Of a stretch of 64,000 nt of DNA, positions 42,568 through 51,516 are shown one piece after another (position 1 is the stretch's first letter; each line of letters starts with the position of its first letter). The notes beneath the pieces were generated by a model. The model did not search any database, was not told where the DNA came from, and was given only the letters and a program-made list of their open reading frames with translations. The stretch spans positions 482,632-546,631 of the forward strand of contig CANJUD010000001.1 of NCBI GenBank assembly GCA_947477885.1, in the 5' to 3' direction. The translations under genes were made by a program, and so were the position numbers. This DNA is from Bacteroidota bacterium (GTDB taxonomy: Bacteria; Bacteroidota; Bacteroidia; UKL13-3).

Positions 42568-42999
42568 ATGGATTATAAATTTCGTGGCCAATGCCCAATC
42601 ACTTCTGCCCTTGATATTTTGGGCGATAAATGGATGCTAGTTATTATTAAGCAAATGCTTATAGAAGACAAAAAGACGTTCAAAGACTTTATTGAAAGCG
42701 ATGAAGCCATTGCTACTAATATTCTTTCTTCTAAGCTAAAATGTCTTGAAGAATTAGGGATTATAAGTAAAACACAGATTCCTGATAATAAAAAAACGAA
42801 TCTTTACCTTCTAACAGAAAAGGGTTTAGCCTTAACACCTATTATTGTTGAACTGTCTATTTGGAGTGATGAAAATGTGAGGGGAATAAATTCAATAATG
42901 AGAGATAGTCCAGAAATAGCCATAATGAAAAGCAATAAGGATGCTTTTATTCAAATGATAAAAGACAATTACAAAGCAAAGACTGAAAAATATTATTAA
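42568..42999 (+). CDS. HxlR-family transcriptional regulator
   Basis: 143 residues from the ATG at 42568, which gives the standard start DYKFRGQCPITSALDILGDK before W. The winged helix is clear: WMLVIIKQMLIEDKKTFKDF, then ATNILSSKLKCLEELGII and a wing around SKTQIPDNKKTNLYLLTEKG. The conserved cysteine of HypR/YodB-type redox sensors is present at the N-terminus (RGQCPI). It is transcribed away from the SDR gene and likely represses it in response to a reactive aldehyde or quinone. The effector is inferred, not shown. Confidence 0.92.
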   Translation: MDYKFRGQCPITSALDILGDKWMLVIIKQMLIEDKKTFKDFIESDEAIATNILSSKLKCLEELGIISKTQIPDNKKTNLYLLTEKGLALTPIIVELSIWSDENVRGINSIMRDSPEIAIMKSNKDAFIQMIKDNYKAKTEKYY

Positions 43000-43039
43000 T
43001 ATTTTAAATTTTTCTTATCGTGCTCGGTGTCTCTACTAT

Positions 43040-43190
43040 GCTTGCCCATAACGCTTTGCAGCTAAAAGAAGTTGGCGATTTCGGAGACAAAAACTCTTTG
43101 CCACCAATGAACTTGACACGAAGTACAAATGTGCATTTAACCGCTGAACCGCCAATTTCTTGTAGATGCTTTAATGGGCTGGATAATTAT
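43040..43190. repeat. TAACGCTTTGCAGCT element, right border of accessory patch
   Basis: GCCCATAACGCTTTGCAGCT, then AGTTGGCGATTTCGGAG, TTTGCCACCAATGAACTTGA and AACCGCTGAACCGCCAATTT. Related in its first part to the element at 38848. It runs up to the stop codon of the rhodopsin gene. It has an accidental short open frame and no gene. Confidence 0.5.
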
Positions 43191-43903
43191 TCCTCTGTTC
43201 TTGAGAGTGAATAGATTACTAAACCAAAACCAATTTTATTAATCGCGTCTGCAATGTTGTAGACAATATCCATGGAATGAGCGGCAGCAGTTGGGTCGGA
43301 AACTAACTGAATTCCGAATAATCCTCCTGGTGTGCCTAAAATATAACCCAATGGATAAATTGCCCAACCTACCAATACGAACCAGCCCAATACTTTGGTA
43401 GCTTTTGCAACTTGAGGACCAGCAGCCTGAGAAAGTTTCGCAACTTCACCAAACCAAATTAGGTAAACAATGTAGAAATAAGCAGCGCCAGAAATCACAC
43501 CCCACATAACACTGTTGTTACGTAGAATTGTTTCTCCTAAATAACCAGTAATTAGCATTACCAATGAGGCAAAAATTAGCTTCCATAAAAGTGAAATTTT
43601 TGCTCCCGCTTTTTTGGTAATGAGATAGAACTCAACACACATTAAAGGCACCGTAAGAATCCAATCCACATAGCGGAAAAAAGTTGGGGATTCCCCTGTT
43701 TCAAGATTGTACCCTCTCATGTAGTAGTAATGTACTGCTGCAATAAAGGTAATCAATCCTGATACTAATACTGAAGTTCTCCATTTTTTTGAAGTAGTGT
43801 TTAACTCAAAAAAGAAGAAAACGGATGCGGCCATCATAGCCATTGTTCCGATGAAAAAGGTAAAGGCAACGTAATTGTCACTAGCAATTTTTAAATGTTC
43901 CAT
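43187..43903 (-). CDS. Green-type proton-pumping rhodopsin (proteorhodopsin family)
   Basis: 238 residues from the ATG at 43903 (an ATG at 44005 would add 34 non-family residues). Seven hydrophobic helices. Helix C reads RYVDWILTVPLMCVEFYLI: D80 (Schiff-base counter-ion), T84 and E91 (proton donor) form the DTE motif of outward proton pumps. H58 in helix B (AAVHYYYMRGY) matches PR His75. K223 (NIADAINKIGFG) is the retinal lysine. The tuning position is M88, typical of green-absorbing forms. No blh or carotenoid gene is linked. It stands alone between an accessory patch and a giant gene. Confidence 0.95.
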   Translation of the reverse strand: MEHLKIASDNYVAFTFFIGTMAMMAASVFFFFELNTTSKKWRTSVLVSGLITFIAAVHYYYMRGYNLETGESPTFFRYVDWILTVPLMCVEFYLITKKAGAKISLLWKLIFASLVMLITGYLGETILRNNSVMWGVISGAAYFYIVYLIWFGEVAKLSQAAGPQVAKATKVLGWFVLVGWAIYPLGYILGTPGGLFGIQLVSDPTAAAHSMDIVYNIADAINKIGFGLVIYSLSRTEE

Positions 43904-44235
43904 TGTTATATTTATTGTGTTTTTAATTTTCCCTACTCTTAGGATTTTCGGAATCTCCAAGTTTTTTGAGTTGATTTTCATCTTCAATATTTCTTTAGCA
44001 ACCATCTTAGCTTTTTGTTCTATTTAAATATAACTTGCCAATGACTTTTTTATCGGTGCCATAAATGTTTTACCAATATGCATTAGTAGCGCATTTTTAC
44101 ATACAATCAAATGGGCATAATTCGTGCAAATTCGTGTGCCTAATTTCGTACTTGTATATCCAAACTATTTTCCGTTATTTCGTACACCAAATTTCAATCA
44201 CAATTATTTAACATATCCATTCAACAATCCACCAC
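43904..44235. other. Non-coding spacer between rhodopsin and the first giant gene
   Basis: 332 bases with no gene; the in-frame extension of the rhodopsin to 44005 is not supported by family alignment. It contains direct repeats of an ATTCGTG / TTTCGTAC type (about 44120-44190). No full consensus promoter was found for either divergent gene. Confidence 0.4.
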
Positions 44236-47200
44236 ATGCTTAGAAAAATTTACCCTATCCTACTCCTGATCTTATTCCCCCTTGTAGGTAATTGTCAATT
44301 GTTTATCAATGAAATTTCGAGTGCTAATGCTGGTGCCATTATCGATGACGATGGCGACTACTCTGACTGGTTTGAGTTATACCTCAAAACAGGTTCATCT
44401 TCAATTAATCTAAGAAATTATTGTTTCTCTAACGACCGCGGTAACCTAACCATGTGGCGAATTCAAAGCAGTGTGGCGATGACTTCGGGTCAGCGTTATG
44501 TCATATTTGCAGATGGTAAAGATCATTATAAAAGTAGTAAGGCTCATACCAATTTCAAACTGAACCAATATAGCAATAGTCAAGAATTGTTTATGAGTGA
44601 TACGCTTGGCAATCTGATAGAAAGCCATGTGGTTGGAGGGATTACCTCACGCGATACCTATTCACGGATGCCCGATGGCAGCACTTGGTATATATCCGAT
44701 AAACCCACTCCCAATAATACCAATTCGGGTACAAAATTCACAGCTTATTGCCAAGCACCCAATTTTTCTCCTGAATCTGGTGTGTTTAATCAAAAGGGAG
44801 GAAAATATAAGCTCACCGTTGCCATGACCTCGCCTGATAATGCCACAATATATTTTACTACAGATGGTAGTTACCCCACAATTAAATCAACCAAATACAC
44901 CAAAGCACTTACTTTCGATAGTACCAAAGTAATCAAAGCCCGTTGTTTTAAAACAGGTATGGGAGCCAGCCCACAACAAGTGCAAACCTATTTTGTAAAC
45001 GATTCATTATATACTCCCGTGGTTTCCATGTCATCTGAAAAAGATAGCTTTTTTGGCAGTTCAGGAATTTATCCTACTGCATCTGAGCGTCAAGGATATT
45101 TTGAGATGCTGGATAAGAATGGGAAAACCATGAAGCAGTTCGGATGCATATTTACTACACATGGCAACTACTCTCGTTCATTTGCCCAAAAAAGTATTCG
45201 GGTAAAAACAAACGGGTACATGGATAGCAGTTATTGCGGTGGCGATTTATTTTGGAATAAAAAACTACCAAATGTGCAAAGTTTTAATGTGCGAAATGCA
45301 GGTGTGGATTGGTTTAGGGCACATATGCGAGATGAGCTAATACATACTTTGGGGAATATGACCAACCAAGATGTGGAAGTTGCACGAACAGTAAAGGGCT
45401 ATATGAATGGACAATTTTATGGAATGTTCCATATACGTGAAAGACAGGATAATGATTATTGCTATGCGAACCATGGTGTTAATAAAGACAGCATAGATAT
45501 GATACATTATAGTACCAGTTACCCTGCAATGTACGGTGATGGTAAGACATGGGACAAGTTGGTAGATACTTTTAGTAAATTTTCAAGTGCGAGTTCACTA
45601 AGTGATGCTACATTTGATAGGATAACCAAAACTGTAGATTATGAAAACTGGACTGACTATTTTTTTACTGAAACTTATGTGATTAACCACGATTGGCCAG
45701 GGAATAATATACGCTGGTGGAGACCACAAACAGGCAATAAAAAATGGCGTTTTATGTTGTGGGATTTGGATTTTGGTTTTGGGATTACTTGGAGTAGCAC
45801 CCCTGATGCCACTGAAGACTTTATGGGGACTACTTTGGATGCCGGACAAAACCCGGCAACTCTTATTAAGGTAATGCTGAAGAATGCCAAGTTTAAAAAA
45901 TACTTTATTAATAGACAGGCAGATTTGATTAATACCGTTTTCCATTACACTTCGGTAGATGCCATAGTTAAAATTTTCGTTGATTCCTTATATGCTGATA
46001 TGGACAAAAGCTTTAAACGTTGGGCAAATCAATTCAACCCTCCGGGTGGCACTGCTACTAATTATACTGAGTGGATGAAGGAAATTAATGTGATTAGAAA
46101 ATTTGCTTTTGATAGGAATATGTATGCCCGTAAAAATATAAAAAATTATTCGGGTTTCAATTTATCAGATACTGTAAACCTTAATTTTATTATAGATACA
46201 TTGGGTCGCGGGCGTATGAAAATAAGTACGATATATCCAAAGTTTACCACCCCGAAAGCTGGCGGAGTTACTGGAGCTTGGCAAGGGACTTACTTTAATG
46301 GAAATAATGTAACAGTTACTGCTATAGCAAATCCAGGTTATAAGTTTAGTCACTGGAGTGGTGATGCTTTAAGTGCCAATGATAGTAATATAACAATCGA
46401 TAAAAACTTCTCCAAAAGAGGAGGTAAACTCATTGCCAATTTTGTACCTACAGGCACCTCAACCAAGCTTACACTTAATATAACAGAAGTACATTATAAT
46501 TCAGATAAAAACCAGAATCAAGGCAATTGGATGGAGTTAACTAATTATGGCAGTTCAGATATAGACCTTAGTGAATGGAAATTAAATAGCAATATCGTAT
46601 GGAATAAATATAAATTCCCAATAGGAGCTACAGTACCAGCAAACACGAGAATGATACTATGCAGCGATACAAATTTGTTCCGTGCACAATATAGCAATGT
46701 AACTTCACCTTTAATACAAACGGGTATTCAATTAAACAATAAAGGCGATGAAATAGATTTGATAGATAACCAAGGGAAAAACATTGTAAGTATACATTAT
46801 GATAACCAACAGCCTTGGCCATTAACTGCCGATGGATACGGCCGCAACATGGAGTTGATCAATGACAGTTTGGTGGCTTCAAATCCACTTAGTTGGAGAA
46901 ATGGTTGTATGCGCGGTTCGCCAGGTGCAGCTTTTACAAAATGTAGTGAGTTTATTAAAGTATCCGAAATAAATTATCACCCACCCAAGTTTGCCGCTTC
47001 AGGCGATTGGTTCGAATTATATAACCATACCAATAAAACTATTGACTTGAGCAACTACTTGGTTCGTAATAAATATGTATATGATACCTTTGCATTCCCT
47101 GCCAATACAAAACTTGCCCCAGGAGGTAGGCTTGTATGTGTGGGCGATTCAACCGCATTTAAAACAGTTAATTCATCAGTAAGCAATTTTGTATCTTTAG

Positions 47201-50200
47201 AAGGGTTGAATTTGGCAAATGGACTTGATGTAATTCGTATATATACCCCTGCTGACAGTTTAGTATTTTCAGTAGCTTATGATGACCAAGGTACTTTTAC
47301 TCAAAAGGCAGATGGACAAGGTTATTCGCTAGAACTTAAAGATTCAGCCGATGATTTTTCTGATGGCAGTAGTTGGTATAGTGCATGCATGGGAGGTTCG
47401 CCAGGCACCACACCTGCAAATTGTATTGGAGGAATATTATTCACCGAAGTAAATTATAAATCAGCATCATTTAACGATGCAGGCGATTGGTTCGAAGTTA
47501 AAAATTCTTCACCATCATCACTCAACCTTTCAGGATGGAATGTATATGATAGTGATACTTTAACTCCATTCAAAATTCCCAATAATACAATTTTAAAATC
47601 AGGTGAATATTTGGTTTTTGTTTCAGATACAGTGAAGTTTAAAAACATGTATCCCAATGTAAATAACTATATGGGTAATTTTCAATTTGGTTTGGGTGCA
47701 GGTGGTGATGATATCCGGTTTTTGCAAGGCACCAAATTAATTGCGGCTATGAGTTATGATGATACCTTGGCATGGCCCAATCGTGTTGCAGGCACAGGTT
47801 ATACCTTAGAAGTAAAAGATACTGTAGCTTGGCAAAGTGACCCTAAAGCATGGAAACGCGGATGCCTTGGTGGTTCGCCCGGAACTAATTTTATTCCATG
47901 TGATGACAGTATTTTTGTGAGTGAGATAAATTATAATAGTAATATAAATGCAGATGCTGGGGACTGGATAGAAATATGGAATATGCATAAAGTAGCCAAA
48001 GATATTTCGGGATGGTTATTCCAAGACAATAACTTGCAGGATACTTTCTTGTTCCCAAGTGGAACTGTTCTGCAACCAAATGATAGAATAGTAGTAAGTA
48101 ATAAGAAAAGTAAACTATTAAAACTTTTCCCAAATTTAACCAATGTATTGGGCGATTTCAATTTCGGCTTGGGTTCATTGGGCGATCATATAGTGCTTCG
48201 TGATCCAAATAGTAAGTTGCGTTATGGCGTTGCATATTATATAGATTCAACTTGGGACTTTACCTTGAGAATTACCAATGGTGGTTCATATACTTTAGAT
48301 TGGAAAAAAGATTCCATATTTGCCTCGCAGCCTCAAAGCTGGACAACTGCTTGTCCGTGCGGTTCGCCAGGTAAAATTAAAGGTGCATGCGGAGGCCAGT
48401 TAGCCATTACAGAAATAAACTACAATAGTGATATTTCTCTTAATTCAGGCGATTGGTTTGAAGTGCAAAACACGGGACCACTGCCAGTAGAACCCTCAGG
48501 TTTCAGGTTGCAAAATGGTGATAGTAGCTTTGTATATACTTTCCAAAAAGCACCCGTAATATTTAAAGATGAATATTTGGTTTTTTGTTATGATACTGTC
48601 AAGTTCAAGCAAAGGCATTCAGGTGTTAAAATAATGGGTAATTTCAATTTCGATTTGGTAAATAATAAACCGCAAACTATTAAGCTTAGAGACAATTTTG
48701 GAATCTTATTCGCTACCGCATCTTTCGATGGTACTTCTAGCAACTGGCCGCAAGGAGCAAACGGGAATGGCCGCACGCAAGAACGCACCAGTATATATGA
48801 TAGTTCTTTATATGCTTCTTCTTGGTTTAATGGATGCATTGAAGGTTCACCCGGTGGGCCTTATCAAAAATGCGATGAAAAGATTGTGATATCGGAAATA
48901 AACCATACCCCATCAAGTATTATAAATACAGGTCAATGGATTGAGATTTGGAATAAAACAAGCAGTAATTATGATTTAAGTTATTATAACTTGAAAAATG
49001 GGAATGGTGGTAATTTTAGTTTCCCTCAAAATAGTGTTTTGGCAGCTAACCAGCGTATTGTGCTTTCTGCTGATAGTAATAAGTTTAGAGCAGTATTTCC
49101 TTCAATACCTATTTTCGGAAATATCAATTTTACTTTGGGTAAAAATGATATTTTAAAAATATATAGTAAACAGGCCGAACTAATTTCGCAAGTAATGTTT
49201 GATGGTTCAGCGATATCAAAGGCTGATGGGAAAGGATATACTATAGAAGGGAATGATACTTTTAGTAATACCGCAGCTCCAAATTATTGGTTTGCTGGTT
49301 GCTTAGGAGGTTCGCCCACAACAGCATATAGTCCTTGTTTTAACGGTGCCGTGCTCAGCGAAATGCAGTTGGCAAGTGGTAGCTGGTCTAAGAGCGGAGA
49401 TTGGTTAGAATTTAAAAATAACAGTAGCTCATTTGCCACCATGGATGGATGGGAGATAAGCAACGCCAATGGTTCACTTAGCGGTCAAATACATACCGAT
49501 AAAATTTTGAAACCTGGGGATTATATAGTAGTAACTCCCGACTCTTCATTATTTGCAAGTTATTATAATACTTACAATCATATATCAGGAGGTTATTATT
49601 ACGATGACAATGCTGATACTATAAAAATATATAATGAAGACCACACGCTAGTATATACTATTCCCTATAATTTCTCGAAAGGTTGGACACGTGATGCATA
49701 CTTAACGGATAGAACATTGGAACGCACCTCATTCAATAACGACCCTGCATTGGGTAGTTCATGGTTTGGTGGATGTTTAGAAGGTTCTCCAGGTAAAGAC
49801 TATAGCACATGCTCCGAAAATTTAGTGTTCTCAGAAATCAACTATCAAAGTCACCCAAGAGCCGATGCGGGCGATTGGTTTGAAATATGGAATACTGGAA
49901 GTCAGTTAAAAGATTTGAGCGGGTTTAATGTGCAAACCATACAAGGTGGGCAAAGTTTTACCTTGCCAGCAAACACTATTGTTCCAGCAGGTTTCCGCCT
50001 AGTTGTTATCAACGATAAAACCAAATTCAATAATATATTCCCAGTACAATCTTTCTTAAAAGCGGAGGCAACTTTCGATTTGGGTGTGAATGATGGAATA
50101 ATTGTTTTGGATAAAGCAGGTAAAGTTGCGGCGGGTATTAATTATGATACATCTATATGGCCAAAAGCTGATGCGAATGGTTATACAATTGCTTTCAATG

Positions 50201-51495
50201 ATACTGCTAAAATAACTTATTCAGCAGCTAATTGGACTAACTATTGTGTATTAGGTTCACCCGGTGCCGGTAATAGTGTTTGTAGTGGTGATGCAACTGT
50301 TTCAGAAATCATGTATAAGCCCAATCCCAAGAATAATACCGGCGATTGGATTGAATTGGCAAATACTAATGCAACCCCTATAGATATTAGTAATTATCTG
50401 ATCATAAATAACGATTCAAGTAAAACATATATTGTACCTGAAAAAACGATTATGCTTAAAGATGAAAGATTGGTTTTTGCAAGTGACTTAACCAATTTTA
50501 ACTTATATAATAGTGGAGTAAGTGCAATATCAATGAAAGGTTTCGATTTGGCTGATACGGGTGGTTATATAAAAATGTTTAATACCAAACGAAGTATGGT
50601 AGGTATATACGGATTCAATACAGGAAACGGGTGGCCTATTGAAGTAGCAGGAACTGGTCGTAGCTTGGAGCGTGACTTGAATAAACTAGCAGCAGGAACA
50701 TACAATGCTTGGTTCCAAGGTTGTATTGGTGGTTCGCCAGGTGCTAATTATACAAACTGTCAATACCCATTGGTGGTAAGCGAAATAAACTATAACCCCG
50801 GACCCTTGTTTGACGCAGGGCAATGGCTCGAACTAAAAAATAATACCGGCGTCACTATGTTACTCGACCAATGGCGTGTTGATATTGGAGCCTTGAGCTA
50901 TAAGTTCTCAGGAAACCTAACTGTGCAATCTAAACAATATCAACTAGTGAATAAGGATGATAGCAAACTATCTCAATATTGGCCTAGCGTAACCAATCAC
51001 AGCACTTGGACCGGTATGGACTTGCCCAAACAAGGTAGCATTGAATTGTTTGATACCTCAGGCAAATTAAAGTTTTATATAAACTATGCCAATGTGAATC
51101 CTTGGCCTACTTGTGCCGATGGAATGGAATATACATTGGAATTAGCTGATAGCACCAAACAAGGATTTAACAATACAAACTCATGGTTCTGTGGTTGTGC
51201 TGCTGGTTCGCCCGGCAATAAATATAGTACACCTTGTGCCTATACTGGGTTGGAAAATATCAGCAATAAAAAAGCATTTGCAGTATATCCAAATCCAAGC
51301 AATGGTATAGTTATAGTTGAGTCTTCTTATAATACAGGCCGCATAAATGTAATTGATATTACTGGCAAGCAAGTAGGTAGCTATGATTTGCAACCCAAAA
51401 CAGTTTTGGATCTTTCGCAATTTGCCAAAGGAATATATTTGATTAGGATAGTTACAGGTACCGAAACACTTGAGCAAAAAGTGGTGTTAAGGTAG
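44236..51495 (+). CDS. Giant T9SS surface protein: CotH kinase-like domain plus eleven lamin-tail domains
   Basis: 2419 residues with signal peptide (LRKIYPILLLILFPLVGNCQ). Order: a lamin-tail domain (LTD, about 20-165); a chitobiase-like domain (DNATIYFTTDGSYPT, about 180-260); a CotH domain (about 260-640) with NHDWPGNNIRWWRP and KWRFMLWDLDFGFG, the acidic and Asn motifs of CotH-type atypical kinases; a WxG-rich link; then ten LTDs of about 155 residues, each starting (V/I)xEINYxxxxxxxxGDWxE and ending GCxxGSPG; and a type A T9SS tail (FAVYPNPSNGIV ... KGIYLIRIV ... KVVLR). It is probably a surface adhesin or spore-coat-like kinase scaffold. An intrinsic terminator follows 30 bases after the stop. 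Confidence 0.92.
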   Translation: MLRKIYPILLLILFPLVGNCQLFINEISSANAGAIIDDDGDYSDWFELYLKTGSSSINLRNYCFSNDRGNLTMWRIQSSVAMTSGQRYVIFADGKDHYKSSKAHTNFKLNQYSNSQELFMSDTLGNLIESHVVGGITSRDTYSRMPDGSTWYISDKPTPNNTNSGTKFTAYCQAPNFSPESGVFNQKGGKYKLTVAMTSPDNATIYFTTDGSYPTIKSTKYTKALTFDSTKVIKARCFKTGMGASPQQVQTYFVNDSLYTPVVSMSSEKDSFFGSSGIYPTASERQGYFEMLDKNGKTMKQFGCIFTTHGNYSRSFAQKSIRVKTNGYMDSSYCGGDLFWNKKLPNVQSFNVRNAGVDWFRAHMRDELIHTLGNMTNQDVEVARTVKGYMNGQFYGMFHIRERQDNDYCYANHGVNKDSIDMIHYSTSYPAMYGDGKTWDKLVDTFSKFSSASSLSDATFDRITKTVDYENWTDYFFTETYVINHDWPGNNIRWWRPQTGNKKWRFMLWDLDFGFGITWSSTPDATEDFMGTTLDAGQNPATLIKVMLKNAKFKKYFINRQADLINTVFHYTSVDAIVKIFVDSLYADMDKSFKRWANQFNPPGGTATNYTEWMKEINVIRKFAFDRNMYARKNIKNYSGFNLSDTVNLNFIIDTLGRGRMKISTIYPKFTTPKAGGVTGAWQGTYFNGNNVTVTAIANPGYKFSHWSGDALSANDSNITIDKNFSKRGGKLIANFVPTGTSTKLTLNITEVHYNSDKNQNQGNWMELTNYGSSDIDLSEWKLNSNIVWNKYKFPIGATVPANTRMILCSDTNLFRAQYSNVTSPLIQTGIQLNNKGDEIDLIDNQGKNIVSIHYDNQQPWPLTADGYGRNMELINDSLVASNPLSWRNGCMRGSPGAAFTKCSEFIKVSEINYHPPKFAASGDWFELYNHTNKTIDLSNYLVRNKYVYDTFAFPANTKLAPGGRLVCVGDSTAFKTVNSSVSNFVSLEGLNLANGLDVIRIYTPADSLVFSVAYDDQGTFTQKADGQGYSLELKDSADDFSDGSSWYSACMGGSPGTTPANCIGGILFTEVNYKSASFNDAGDWFEVKNSSPSSLNLSGWNVYDSDTLTPFKIPNNTILKSGEYLVFVSDTVKFKNMYPNVNNYMGNFQFGLGAGGDDIRFLQGTKLIAAMSYDDTLAWPNRVAGTGYTLEVKDTVAWQSDPKAWKRGCLGGSPGTNFIPCDDSIFVSEINYNSNINADAGDWIEIWNMHKVAKDISGWLFQDNNLQDTFLFPSGTVLQPNDRIVVSNKKSKLLKLFPNLTNVLGDFNFGLGSLGDHIVLRDPNSKLRYGVAYYIDSTWDFTLRITNGGSYTLDWKKDSIFASQPQSWTTACPCGSPGKIKGACGGQLAITEINYNSDISLNSGDWFEVQNTGPLPVEPSGFRLQNGDSSFVYTFQKAPVIFKDEYLVFCYDTVKFKQRHSGVKIMGNFNFDLVNNKPQTIKLRDNFGILFATASFDGTSSNWPQGANGNGRTQERTSIYDSSLYASSWFNGCIEGSPGGPYQKCDEKIVISEINHTPSSIINTGQWIEIWNKTSSNYDLSYYNLKNGNGGNFSFPQNSVLAANQRIVLSADSNKFRAVFPSIPIFGNINFTLGKNDILKIYSKQAELISQVMFDGSAISKADGKGYTIEGNDTFSNTAAPNYWFAGCLGGSPTTAYSPCFNGAVLSEMQLASGSWSKSGDWLEFKNNSSSFATMDGWEISNANGSLSGQIHTDKILKPGDYIVVTPDSSLFASYYNTYNHISGGYYYDDNADTIKIYNEDHTLVYTIPYNFSKGWTRDAYLTDRTLERTSFNNDPALGSSWFGGCLEGSPGKDYSTCSENLVFSEINYQSHPRADAGDWFEIWNTGSQLKDLSGFNVQTIQGGQSFTLPANTIVPAGFRLVVINDKTKFNNIFPVQSFLKAEATFDLGVNDGIIVLDKAGKVAAGINYDTSIWPKADANGYTIAFNDTAKITYSAANWTNYCVLGSPGAGNSVCSGDATVSEIMYKPNPKNNTGDWIELANTNATPIDISNYLIINNDSSKTYIVPEKTIMLKDERLVFASDLTNFNLYNSGVSAISMKGFDLADTGGYIKMFNTKRSMVGIYGFNTGNGWPIEVAGTGRSLERDLNKLAAGTYNAWFQGCIGGSPGANYTNCQYPLVVSEINYNPGPLFDAGQWLELKNNTGVTMLLDQWRVDIGALSYKFSGNLTVQSKQYQLVNKDDSKLSQYWPSVTNHSTWTGMDLPKQGSIELFDTSGKLKFYINYANVNPWPTCADGMEYTLELADSTKQGFNNTNSWFCGCAAGSPGNKYSTPCAYTGLENISNKKAFAVYPNPSNGIVIVESSYNTGRINVIDITGKQVGSYDLQPKTVLDLSQFAKGIYLIRIVTGTETLEQKVVLR
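46470..51235 (+). repeat. Ten tandem lamin-tail domain units, period about 480 bp
   Basis: Each unit ends in a GGTTCGCC-like codon block for GSPG: near 46914, 47394, 47870, 48361, 48843, 49308, 49780, 50253, 50731 and 51205. The unit proteins are clearly homologous but diverged, so this is old domain duplication and not a recent DNA repeat. Confidence 0.85.
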
Positions 51496-51516
51496 TAGTA
51501 TATTGTATAGTTCGTA

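Noticed and set aside
43904-44005. Upstream extension of the rhodopsin as a leader peptide
   Set aside because: Charged and not signal-like; homologous rhodopsins begin near the ATG at 43903.
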